Assembly: GCA_947502885.1 (NCBI GenBank)
Contig: CANNBP010000011.1
Coordinates: 124,001 to 188,000 of the forward strand
Source: an uncultured Aquimarina sp.
GTDB lineage: Bacteria; Bacteroidota; Bacteroidia; Flavobacteriales; Flavobacteriaceae
Direction of reading: 5' to 3'
Length of the DNA: 64,000 nucleotides
Within the stretch, counting starts at the first letter, position 1, and every line of letters begins with the position of its first letter. Below are positions 56,327-64,000 of the stretch, piece by piece. Under the pieces are notes generated by a model. That model was not told the DNA's origin. It saw only the letters and a program-made list of their open reading frames with translations, and searched no databases. Position numbers and translations under genes: made by a program.

Positions 56327-58756
56327 TTATTTACTGGCTCTGTATTCCATATCGAGATACATTACAAATTCACCTTCTAAATACTCATTACTATTTAATA
56401 GGTTACCGTCTGATTTATATATTTCAAACATATTTTTTCTCGCTTTTAATCGTATATCCTCAATTTCCTTTTCACTGCTACTTTTGTTAGCATTGATCTC
56501 AAACACCCGGCCTGTTATATAATGATGCGCATCATATTTTTCAGATTGTTTTCTATGTTCATTAACTAATTCTTTATACTCAGATATACTGCCTTTATCC
56601 ATAGTAGATCTTTCTGAAATACTCATTTTATGTAATGGATTCCTTTCCATTTTAAATTTGGTAATCCTAAAAGTCATTTGTATTTCTTCATCCTTTTTCT
56701 TGGTATCAATTTTAAGATCTTCTAATACCTCAACCAACTTTTGCTCATAAGCACCAACAAAATCAATGTATCGGTACAAGTTTTCTAAAAAAGTGATCGC
56801 ATCATTTTGAAATAGTAAGGGGTCATTCTTTTCTTTTAAATTACTTAACATTGTTAATAATTCCGTGCTTCCAAAAACATCCTTACTATGTAAATATTCT
56901 TTTTTAGAAGTCACTAGGAGTTGAGCTATGATATCGTTAGAATACCCTTTATAAATTATATCACGATATCTAAATCTATAGAAGTAATCCTCTCTTTTTT
57001 CTTGTTTTTCTTTTGAAGCTAGTGTCTTCTCTCTTTTTCTGAATTTTAACTTTGGCCTTTTGACATCAAAAGAGTATGCATAGCCAATTCGAAGGGTAAA
57101 ATCATTAGAAACACGTTGTATTGCTTTTCGCAACAAAAAAATAGCACTGAACGAAAAACTATGTCGTTTTTGATAAGTATACTGTGCATTAAATCTATTA
57201 CTAAATATCTCATTCTGGGTTTTTCCTCCCGTACTTGTTATAGTATACGAACTCGATAAACCAGTACTCACTGTTTTATCAAAAAATCTCTTTCTTACAG
57301 ATAATGTAGGACCATAAGTAAATACGCTTTCTTCGAGAGCCTCATTATATGCAAAATTCATTGCCCCACTATACTGTAAACTTTTTTTTGGAAATTCTAA
57401 AGAATAGGTAGTAGAACCATCGTAAAAATCTGAAGAATTATTACTAAGGTTTCCACTATCTTCTTTTGAGGTTTGATAATTGATTTGAGCGGAAAGCCCT
57501 TGTCTTTTATCTTCGGTATTCATGATCTTATAGGTTCCTCCTAAAGATGCATTTTGAGATATTTGCGTAAAATTTAAAGTATCTCTGCTATTGAGTTCAT
57601 CAATTTGATGAATCTCATCAAACTGATTTTTTATATTAGTATATGACTGAAAATTAGAATATGAAGCGTTTATATCTATTTTTTTTGAAACTACTAAAGA
57701 AGCATTAACAGAGGATACAATTCTCTGTAATTGAGTTTCCTTTTCATTTTTTAAATCATCCCGTTGCAATCCTGCATTGACAGAAAGTGATAATCTATTT
57801 TTAAATAAGTTTTGTGAGGCATTTAATGTGATGTTCTCTAAGTCATTGTTAAAATAATACGCTCCAAAGGTTCTATACCCGGGATCAATACGCTCATAAT
57901 CAACACCAATACTCCCATTAAACAAACTATAAGAAAAGTTAACATTAAATGCTTTGTAAAAATCAGTAGAAATCTTTTCATCTATCAAAAAACCAAGGAG
58001 CCTTCTACTTTCTTTACGAGTAGGGTTATTTATATTTTCTGTAACAGCACTTTGAGCTATTTCGAAATTAAATGAGAGATTTTTTACAATATCAACACCA
58101 CTTTTTAGTGAAACCACTAGATTTTCTTTAGGGGTCACTCCAAGTTCTACAGGAATTTCTGTAGTTAAAGAAGAAAGTTTATCCTTAGCTTTAAAAAAGA
58201 TCAACTCTACATCCCACTTTTTAAAACTGTATGCCGATTTCATTCCATATCCCCAACGATCATATACCGGTAAAATACTAGGTATTTCATTATCATATTC
58301 TGTAGCTCTTAAGAACCTTCCGTATAAAGCACTAATTCGAAAAGGGCCTTTTGGTGTTAAATCAACTCCAGCTCCAGTAAATTGATGCCCACCAACTGTG
58401 TAAGGAGAAAATGTCATACTCACATCTCCTAAATGTGTTGTAATCCATTTATATGAAGGGTGGATACTAAGCCTATTAATTTTAAAAGGAGTATTGTAAC
58501 TAAAATCTTGGCTAGTATATGAAAAAGATAAAGGCATATTATAAAGTCCGCTTACGTTAAAATTAAGGTTACCATTAACATTAAAAGAAAATGGATCGCG
58601 ATTAGAAGTACCATCATAATAGGTCCCATTGGCCGAAATCCCTCCACCTACTTTTAGCAAAGGAACTTTTCCTATTTGATCCAAACTTTGTGCTTGGGTA
58701 ATTGATATTTTTAACGTTATCATCAAAAACAATTTTATTAGACTTTTGGGTGTCAA
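56327..58756 (-). CDS. Predicted outer-membrane beta-barrel protein
   Basis: The protein has 809 aa, starting at TTG 58756; this gives a 23-residue signal peptide ending I-T-Q-A-Q, while the first ATG (residue 12) would leave too short a signal. Residues ~30-585 show alternating hydrophobic strands with aromatic girdle residues, as in large outer-membrane barrels (for example F-N-V-N-G-N-L-N-F-N-V-S-G-L-Y and L-S-F-S-Y-T-S-Q-D-F-S-Y). From ~585 to 809 the sequence becomes charged and helical (K-R-E-K-T-L-A-S-K-E-K-Q-E-K-R-E-D), probably a soluble periplasmic extension. No TonB plug is seen. It is the first gene of the five-gene operon and could be the anchor or channel for the other products. 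Confidence 0.7.
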   Translation of the reverse strand: MTPKSLIKLFLMITLKISITQAQSLDQIGKVPLLKVGGGISANGTYYDGTSNRDPFSFNVNGNLNFNVSGLYNMPLSFSYTSQDFSYNTPFKINRLSIHPSYKWITTHLGDVSMTFSPYTVGGHQFTGAGVDLTPKGPFRISALYGRFLRATEYDNEIPSILPVYDRWGYGMKSAYSFKKWDVELIFFKAKDKLSSLTTEIPVELGVTPKENLVVSLKSGVDIVKNLSFNFEIAQSAVTENINNPTRKESRRLLGFLIDEKISTDFYKAFNVNFSYSLFNGSIGVDYERIDPGYRTFGAYYFNNDLENITLNASQNLFKNRLSLSVNAGLQRDDLKNEKETQLQRIVSSVNASLVVSKKIDINASYSNFQSYTNIKNQFDEIHQIDELNSRDTLNFTQISQNASLGGTYKIMNTEDKRQGLSAQINYQTSKEDSGNLSNNSSDFYDGSTTYSLEFPKKSLQYSGAMNFAYNEALEESVFTYGPTLSVRKRFFDKTVSTGLSSSYTITSTGGKTQNEIFSNRFNAQYTYQKRHSFSFSAIFLLRKAIQRVSNDFTLRIGYAYSFDVKRPKLKFRKREKTLASKEKQEKREDYFYRFRYRDIIYKGYSNDIIAQLLVTSKKEYLHSKDVFGSTELLTMLSNLKEKNDPLLFQNDAITFLENLYRYIDFVGAYEQKLVEVLEDLKIDTKKKDEEIQMTFRITKFKMERNPLHKMSISERSTMDKGSISEYKELVNEHRKQSEKYDAHHYITGRVFEINANKSSSEKEIEDIRLKARKNMFEIYKSDGNLLNSNEYLEGEFVMYLDMEYRASK

Positions 58757-58853
58757 TTTTTGTGTTTATTTATTTGATTTTCGGCAGAAAAATTTGCTAA
58801 AACCACAATGTTTCGTTTACATCAATAATTCCTCCTGTTTCCATTCGTTTTTT

Positions 58854-58910
58854 AACCCGATAGGTACTAAAACTTTGTAATAAAGGTTCTGTCTTAGTAC
58901 AAACCGGGTT
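58854..58910 (-). promoter_or_regulatory. Nested hairpin in leader of the giant operon
   Basis: Outer arms aacccg (58854-58859) and cgggtt (58905-58910) enclose arms gtactaa (58864-58870) and ttagtac (58894-58900), which enclose an imperfect inner dyad (aacttt / aaaggtt). On the minus strand no T-run follows, so this is not a normal terminator. It lies ~100 nt upstream of the first gene and may be a regulatory leader. Confidence 0.45.
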
Positions 58911-58947
58911 TAATCACCATATATCTACATTTATTAGATAGCTATAG

Positions 58948-61900
58948 TTAAGATTTTTTAACTATGTTAAAAGTTTGATTTCCAATCTTTACGATATAAT
59001 ATCCATCGGCTACATTACTAATGTCTATAGAATTACCTTTGCCAGAAGTAATTACTTTACCACTCATTGAAAATACGGTCCAAGTTTGTTCTTGGTTATT
59101 AGTGTCAATAAACATTACGCCTGTTGTTGGGGTTGGGTATAATTTCAATTGATCTGGTTGCTCCATTACCAAATCTACATCCTGCTTTAGAGACTTTGCC
59201 GAGGTAGCTCGTTTAACGATTACTATATAATTTGTGGCTCCCGCAGTTCTAGCTCTAGCTCCTCCAAAAACTACGTTACCAGGACCAACTCGTTTTTTAT
59301 ATACGCGCATAATAGCTCCCCAATTAGTTCTTACATGTTCCCTAGTATCTTGATAATACCCACGTATCCATGAAGGTACTACCGGAATCTTACGATCAAA
59401 TGCAACATATACATCTGCTGCAGCTGCTAAATTCGCGGTTAACAGCCTTCCATTACTACTACCAGCATCTCTATTAGGAGTCATGATATACTCTGCTCCA
59501 GTCAAAAAGGAAGGGTGTTGAGTCACCTTAGAATTCAAATCCGTGAACAGCGTAACGCTATTACCAAAACCTTTCATTTTGCGGTATGGCTTATTACTTG
59601 GAGTCGAAATCGAATTTATTAACACATTAGTTCCATGTATGGTTATTATCCCAGAATATGCATATTGAAGTTGACCCGGGAATCCATACTGCATTCTAGC
59701 TTGAATTTTATGAGAACCAGTTGTTAATCCTCGTAAGGTGAAAGAAAAAGGTGCTGTGGTATCTTCTCCAATCACTTTATTGTTATCAAAAAAAGTCACT
59801 TTTGTAATTGGTAAAAATGCTGAAGGATTTGTTGCGATAAGGATATTGTTTCCAACTTGGAAATTTTGACCATTTGCAATCGAAGTAATTACTATACTTG
59901 GAGCAACAGCCTTTACTATTACAATATAATTTGTAGCCCCTGCGGTTCTAGCAGAAGCTCCTCCAAAAACTACATTACCAGCACCTACTCTTTTTTTATA
60001 TACACGCATAATAGCTCCTCCATTGGTTCTTACGTGTTCTCTAGTGTCTTGATAATATCCTCGTATCCATGAAGGTACTACCGGAATTTTACGATCAAAT
60101 GCAACATATACATCTGCTGCAGCCACTAAATTTGCTGTTAACAACCCTCCATTACTACTACCAGCATCTCTATTAGGAGTCATAATATACTCTGCACCAG
60201 TTAAAAAAGAAGGATGTTGAGTAACTTTGAAATTAGTATCTGTGAACAGTGTACTATTGTTACCAAAACTTTGCATTTTACGGTATACTTTATCGCTTGG
60301 TGTAGAGATACTTTTTATCAATGATCTGGTACCATATATTTTAGATACAGGAGAATCAATAAATGTACTGACGCCTTTGTTTTTATACCACATTCTTACT
60401 TGGATAGAATAAACACCTCCTTGTATATTATTCAAGGGATAACTATAAGGAGCGCTAAGGTCATTTCCTTTGGTAACGTTTCCGTCATAAGTAACAAAAT
60501 ATTCAACTTGTTCTATTGGAAATGAGCCAAACGCATTCACTTGTATAGGCACATTAGACCCAATAGAAAATTGAGAACCATTGGCTGGTGATGTTATGGC
60601 TACTTGAACAGGTAAGGATTTGACAATAACAAAAAGGTTATTAGCACCTGTACTCCCTACATTGGCACCTCCTATCACCACAGGTCCTGCGTTAAACTTT
60701 TTCTTGTATAAGCGTAAGATAGCTCCATCATCTGTTCGTATATGCTCTCCAGTATCAATATACTCCCTATCGCTAAATGTAATTGGAGCCCTACCATCAA
60801 AAGCAATGTATACTTCTGACGAAAGGAGTAAGTTTACCGTAAACAACTTTCCGTTACTACTTCCTCGATCCCTATTTGGTGTGGCAACATAGTCAGCCCT
60901 CTCAAGGTGACTTGGGAATTCTGTTATCGTAGTGTTGTAATCTGTATAAGGTTTTACTTTTCCAAAATCTCTTAAGTTTTTATAATCCTTATCACTAGGA
61001 GTAGTTACATCTTTTATAAGTCTATCAGCAACAATGATAGTAGCTGTTTCAGAGTCTCTGATTTCTGAAACACCTTCGCATTTGTAATGTAATCTAGCAA
61101 ATACCCTATGTGTTGCATCTACAACTCTACTAACACCAAAAGAATACGGCTTTTCATTATCAGTAGCCACTTTTACACCGTTGTTAAAAAAATCAACACG
61201 ATCAATCATCTGATCATCCCAAACTACATTGGCACTAATAGTATAATCTATCCGTGATTTTGGAAGAAACTGTTCATTAAGTAGTTCTATGTTAGAAGCA
61301 TCTACCAAAGTAATCTTTGGGCTTGGCTTGGCTGGCACTTCAAAAATTACTCTTTTGTAACGTGTTAATGGTATCGTACCATTATCTGTAATACGTACAT
61401 ATGCATGTACATAACCCAATTCTCCAGTATCATTATCAGGAATTGTTATTTCTGTTGAAACACCAGTACTAGCAGTCAAGCTAGCTCCAGGTAAAGAAAT
61501 CTCATTATAAATTACCCATTGATAGCGTAAGGTGTTACCATCAGGATCTGAAGATCCTGTAGCATCTAATTTTATTTTTTGACCAGGCACAACACTTTGT
61601 CGTATGGGTGCTAATCCACTATTACCATTAATAACAGGTATCGGGTGATGATTAGCATTGGTATTACCGGGTAATGCCCATTCCCACCTTACTTTAAAAT
61701 CATTGATAATATCTGTAGCTTGATCAATCGTATCTCCCTCTTTAATTATCCTATCTCCCCATCTAATTAAGGTATTATCTCTTTTGTTTGCATTTCTCAA
61801 GACATCTGTTTCCTGACATTTCCAGAACTTTTGCCCAGGTGCCTGAGTATAACGACCAGACCAACTTCCTAACTCTGGTGACCCCACTACATTAATCCCA

Positions 61901-62772
61901 TTTTCTAAAAGGTGCATCCAAGTTGCGGTATCTCCTTCTTTTTGTATGGTATAATATCTTGCTAAACGTAATTTATCATTATTATGGTTAATATCATCAT
62001 TATAGATATTATGTAGATTATTTAGATATTCCCAATCCTGACGTCTACAACCGTTATTTATATCATGACTTTCTTTACAGTCTTCTCCAGTTAGTTTAGA
62101 CCATCGAGCAGCCCATCGGCCAGATCCTTGATCAGGTAAAAAAGTATCCATAATAAAAGGTATCTTACCAAGATGATCCTTAATAATGCTTGTGGAATTT
62201 CTTAAGTTTTCATATTCAATAAATTTAATCTTTTGTACAGCAGCAGCATAACTAATTCCTTGATTACCTTCTTTAATACGATCTAAAGCTAGTCTTAACG
62301 CACTTATCCCATCCCAACTTGTTCCCCAATCAGTATACCATATCGGCCTGTCATCATTTTTTTTCAATACTTCTATGATTCTATCGGACCCTTCTTTTAT
62401 TTCAATTACTTCGTCTCGACGACTTCTTTTTGTAACAGCCAATAATGACTCTGCAGAAGGAAATTGTCTATTACTAGGAGCATGACGGTTTAAATTATCA
62501 ACTATTTTCCCATAAGCATTTATGTAACCTTTAGCCATATCGATAGGAAGACCGAAGCCAAACCCATAGTCTTTACTATTCTGTATTTTGACGCTGTTAA
62601 TCATAATACCTTCAATATCGAACTCATTGGCATATAATAAAAAACGTACAAAGGTAGCCTGATCATCAGGGTCCCCACCGATATCAGTTTCTATAATAAT
62701 TCTGGGTTTATCTTGACTGTAAGCCCCTAATGTAATTACTGCAAATAGTAATAAGAGAATTGTTTTTTTCAT
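58948..62772 (-). CDS. DUF1593 nucleoside-hydrolase-like secreted protein with internal repeats and T9SS tail
   Basis: The protein has 1274 aa with a signal peptide ending A-Y-S-Q-D. Residues ~22-300 form a DUF1593/Sde182-type nucleoside-hydrolase-like domain: I-I-E-T-D-I-G-G-D-P-D-D-Q-A-T-F-V-R-F near the N-terminus, with the D-x-D-D-x-x pattern that binds calcium in nucleoside hydrolases. A C-terminal Sde182-like Ig domain follows (~360-480). Then three copies (~584-717, ~820-955, ~1049-1187) of a ~135-residue unit starting S-T-P-S-(D/N)-K with an internal T-P-N-R-D-(A/R)-G-S-S-N-G, separated by Ig-like domains. The last ~75 residues are a T9SS type A tail (L-Y-P-T-P-T-T-G). Likely carbohydrate-related and extracellular. 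Confidence 0.88.
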   Translation of the reverse strand: MKKTILLLLFAVITLGAYSQDKPRIIIETDIGGDPDDQATFVRFLLYANEFDIEGIMINSVKIQNSKDYGFGFGLPIDMAKGYINAYGKIVDNLNRHAPSNRQFPSAESLLAVTKRSRRDEVIEIKEGSDRIIEVLKKNDDRPIWYTDWGTSWDGISALRLALDRIKEGNQGISYAAAVQKIKFIEYENLRNSTSIIKDHLGKIPFIMDTFLPDQGSGRWAARWSKLTGEDCKESHDINNGCRRQDWEYLNNLHNIYNDDINHNNDKLRLARYYTIQKEGDTATWMHLLENGINVVGSPELGSWSGRYTQAPGQKFWKCQETDVLRNANKRDNTLIRWGDRIIKEGDTIDQATDIINDFKVRWEWALPGNTNANHHPIPVINGNSGLAPIRQSVVPGQKIKLDATGSSDPDGNTLRYQWVIYNEISLPGASLTASTGVSTEITIPDNDTGELGYVHAYVRITDNGTIPLTRYKRVIFEVPAKPSPKITLVDASNIELLNEQFLPKSRIDYTISANVVWDDQMIDRVDFFNNGVKVATDNEKPYSFGVSRVVDATHRVFARLHYKCEGVSEIRDSETATIIVADRLIKDVTTPSDKDYKNLRDFGKVKPYTDYNTTITEFPSHLERADYVATPNRDRGSSNGKLFTVNLLLSSEVYIAFDGRAPITFSDREYIDTGEHIRTDDGAILRLYKKKFNAGPVVIGGANVGSTGANNLFVIVKSLPVQVAITSPANGSQFSIGSNVPIQVNAFGSFPIEQVEYFVTYDGNVTKGNDLSAPYSYPLNNIQGGVYSIQVRMWYKNKGVSTFIDSPVSKIYGTRSLIKSISTPSDKVYRKMQSFGNNSTLFTDTNFKVTQHPSFLTGAEYIMTPNRDAGSSNGGLLTANLVAAADVYVAFDRKIPVVPSWIRGYYQDTREHVRTNGGAIMRVYKKRVGAGNVVFGGASARTAGATNYIVIVKAVAPSIVITSIANGQNFQVGNNILIATNPSAFLPITKVTFFDNNKVIGEDTTAPFSFTLRGLTTGSHKIQARMQYGFPGQLQYAYSGIITIHGTNVLINSISTPSNKPYRKMKGFGNSVTLFTDLNSKVTQHPSFLTGAEYIMTPNRDAGSSNGRLLTANLAAAADVYVAFDRKIPVVPSWIRGYYQDTREHVRTNWGAIMRVYKKRVGPGNVVFGGARARTAGATNYIVIVKRATSAKSLKQDVDLVMEQPDQLKLYPTPTTGVMFIDTNNQEQTWTVFSMSGKVITSGKGNSIDISNVADGYYIVKIGNQTFNIVKKS
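59212..60310 (-). repeat. Near-identical internal repeats in DUF1593 gene
   Basis: The segments 59212-59625 and 59908-60310 are about 88% alike at the nucleotide level by eye, with long identical stretches (for example around gtactaccggaat). A third, diverged copy is at ~60620-61020. The two close copies suggest recent duplication within the gene. Confidence 0.85.
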
Positions 62773-63464
62773 AATTTATTCATTGATAGATTATTAAAAT
62801 CCTTGTTAATGACTTTATTTTATTAATGTTTTATATTTTGAATATTACATAGGAAGTATAGGTGGTACTCCTTGTTAAATAGAAAACTATAGCTACGTAT
62901 TCATGAATTTAGAATAATTACAAGCAGTCTCATTTTGGACAGTATTTGCGTAACATCTATGTTACGAAACACTAGTCCTAAGTCATTTTTTAAAAAAAAT
63001 TAAGGTTACAAATATGTAGGGAATTTGGTCCTTTTGATTGCTGATGTCCAAAAAGCTCTATAGAATACTTACTTAGCAAGTATATATAACATTCTTAGAT
63101 TAAACCCAGTTTATGCATTAGAAAACATTATACTCAATGATTACTTTAAAAACCAGTATGTAATTCTTGTTTTTTTAGTATAACAAAGCCATATTGAAAA
63201 TTAAAAAAGATAAGTGTAACTTTATTTCTAAGTTTCATTAATAAATTCAAATACATAAAAAGGGTCAATTCTAATTGTTTTGCAATATCCTCTGTGAATT
63301 AGAATGGTTTTATTCGATTAACCATATGCCTATTACTCTATGTAATTTCATACTAATAAAATTTCTAAACTAAATGTTTAAAATTTTGAAGTATCAAAAA
63401 CAATATGGTAAAAACAATCAACAATCAATGATTGTCTCCAGTCTATTCTTAGAGATGTACTGTA
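62773..63464. other. Intergenic region with inverted repeats, no gene seen
   Basis: This 692-bp stretch, AT-rich and full of stops, lies upstream of the DUF1593 gene. A perfect hairpin cgtaaca / tgttacg with a tetraloop is at 62949-62966. A 9-bp perfect inverted repeat attctaatt / aattagaat is at 63268-63305, followed on the minus strand by a short T-rich run; it may end the peptide transcript. No RNA gene was recognised. Confidence 0.5.
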
Positions 63465-63668
63465 TTATGCGATAACTGTATTCTTATATCTAATAACTGT
63501 CGGATAACTACTACTCAAGTATACATTACTTGGAATATTAGTATCAATTGAATAACTATCACCAGTCGGATTACTAGTACCACCTTTAATTGTATTCATA
63601 TCATCTAACGGAATTTTAGCAATGGTAAATTTCTTTAAACTAATCTTTTTCCCTTTTTGTGTTTTCAT
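63465..63668 (-). CDS. GG-leader peptide precursor 1
   Basis: This 67-aa peptide has a leader with a basic start K-T-Q-K-G-K-K-I-S-L and a K-F-T-I-A-K-I motif. It ends in M-N-T-I-K-G-G, the double-Gly type processed by C39-type peptidases in Bacteroidota natural-product precursors. The core after G-G (37 residues) is rich in Ser, Thr, Tyr and Asn and contains no cysteine, so no lanthionine or disulphide is possible. Start ATG 63668 is 3 nt downstream of the paralogous peptide's stop. No modification enzyme, peptidase or exporter gene is in view. It may be an unmodified bacteriocin/pheromone or another type of ribosomal peptide. Confidence 0.75.
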   Translation of the reverse strand: MKTQKGKKISLKKFTIAKIPLDDMNTIKGGTSNPTGDSYSIDTNIPSNVYLSSSYPTVIRYKNTVIA

Positions 63669-63671
63669 AAT

Positions 63672-63800
63672 CTATTTCTTGTTGATCATATTTGTCGGTA
63701 AAGTATAACTACCTCCTTTAACTGTATTCATATTACTTTGTTTAATTTTAGCTATGGTAAATTTCTCTAAACTAATCTTTTTTCCTTTTTGTGTTTTCAT
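63672..63800 (-). CDS. GG-leader peptide precursor 2
   Basis: This 42-aa peptide (ATG 63800, TAG 63672) is too short for most gene callers. Its leader matches precursor 1 almost exactly: M-K-T-Q-K-G-K-K-I-S-L-E-K-F-T-I-A-K-I, then M-N-T-V-K-G-G. The core is 12 residues (S-Y-T-L-P-T-N-M-I-N-K-K) and, as in precursor 1, lacks cysteine. It lies just upstream of precursor 1 in the same unit, so the pair arose by duplication and the cores then diverged, a pattern typical of ribosomal natural products. Confidence 0.75.
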   Translation of the reverse strand: MKTQKGKKISLEKFTIAKIKQSNMNTVKGGSYTLPTNMINKK

Positions 63801-63845
63801 ACTTTTAACGTTTAGTTATTATTGATAAATACCTACTCTATTCTG

Positions 63846-63990
63846 TAAGGTTTTCGGATTTCCCCTTTTAAAAAATCGATTTTTAATGTGCAAGATCTTG
63901 TCACGAATGTAGAATGAAATTATTTCTCCAAAAAGCGAAAACTCCTCAAATTTGATAAAATGAGGAGCTTTTATTCACTACTAACACTAA
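63846..63990 (-). repeat. Dispersed repeat with hairpin, copy B
   Basis: It is homologous over ~145 bp to 36796-36943. The hairpin ctcctca / tgaggag (63942-63948, 63961-63967) is perfect over 7 bp and is followed on the minus strand by ttttcgcttttt, terminator-like. It lies on the 5' side of the peptide genes; a minus-strand gene beyond the window edge may end here. Confidence 0.8.
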
Positions 63991-64000
63991 TGTTAGCTGT

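Noticed and set aside
63465..63800. Lanthipeptide precursors
   Set aside because: The leaders fit, but both cores lack cysteine and no lanthionine synthetase is in view; kept as GG-leader peptides of unknown type.

Overview
The window looks like the chromosome of a marine member of the Bacteroidota, most likely a Flavobacteriaceae relative of Aquimarina or Kordia; the genus is a guess. The reasons are: low GC; four giant secreted proteins ending in a type A sorting tail of the type IX secretion system (T9SS); SprB repeats; an Oar-like TonB-dependent receptor; lipoproteins of Bacteroidota style; promoters of the TTG-N20-TAnnTTTG kind; and frequent TTG starts with few Shine-Dalgarno sequences. 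I found no rRNA, tRNA, CRISPR array or intact insertion sequence.

Layout. (1) 1-9954, minus strand: a transcription unit with a phage-collar-like exported protein, a 2853-residue LamG protein with a T9SS tail, and a gene cut by the left edge whose only visible domain also occurs near the C-terminus of the giant protein. (2) 10841-21731, plus strand: a TldD/TldE-type protease pair, a terminator, then a six-gene MoxR/DUF58/BatA-like operon with DUF4159 and DUF4175 proteins. (3) 21813-29497, minus strand: a modular M43 metalloprotease with a T9SS tail and an Oar-like TonB receptor. (4) 29579-33552: a DUF2064 protein, an HxlR-DinB operon behind a clear promoter/operator, and a LysR regulator divergent from a haloalkane dehalogenase with a signal peptide. 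(5) 33767-36517: an OmpA-family lipoprotein and a tandem duplication of a small lipoprotein with Ca-binding-like DxNxDG repeats.

(6) 37270-58756, minus strand, is the most unusual part. It is a compact operon of about 21.5 kb in which every junction is an ATGA overlap or a gap of 4 to 20 nt. In order of transcription it encodes a predicted outer-membrane barrel protein (809 aa), a 1995-aa FN3 protein with a degenerate zincin-like core, a 1625-aa beta-rich protein of unknown family, a 695-aa FN3 protein, and a 2028-aa protein with about 17 SprB repeats and a T9SS tail. Only the last has a sorting tail. I infer a multi-protein cell-surface assembly. (7) 58948-62772 is a DUF1593 (nucleoside-hydrolase-like) secreted protein with three internal repeats. 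(8) 63465-63800 holds two tandem genes for GG-leader peptides that lack cysteine. A repeat of about 145 bp with a hairpin lies upstream of these peptides and again at 36.8 kb.

Most of the window is therefore cell-surface and secretion cargo, with little central metabolism. The T9SS machinery itself and any enzymes that modify the peptides are not in the window. All family names come from reading motifs by eye; no database search was run.
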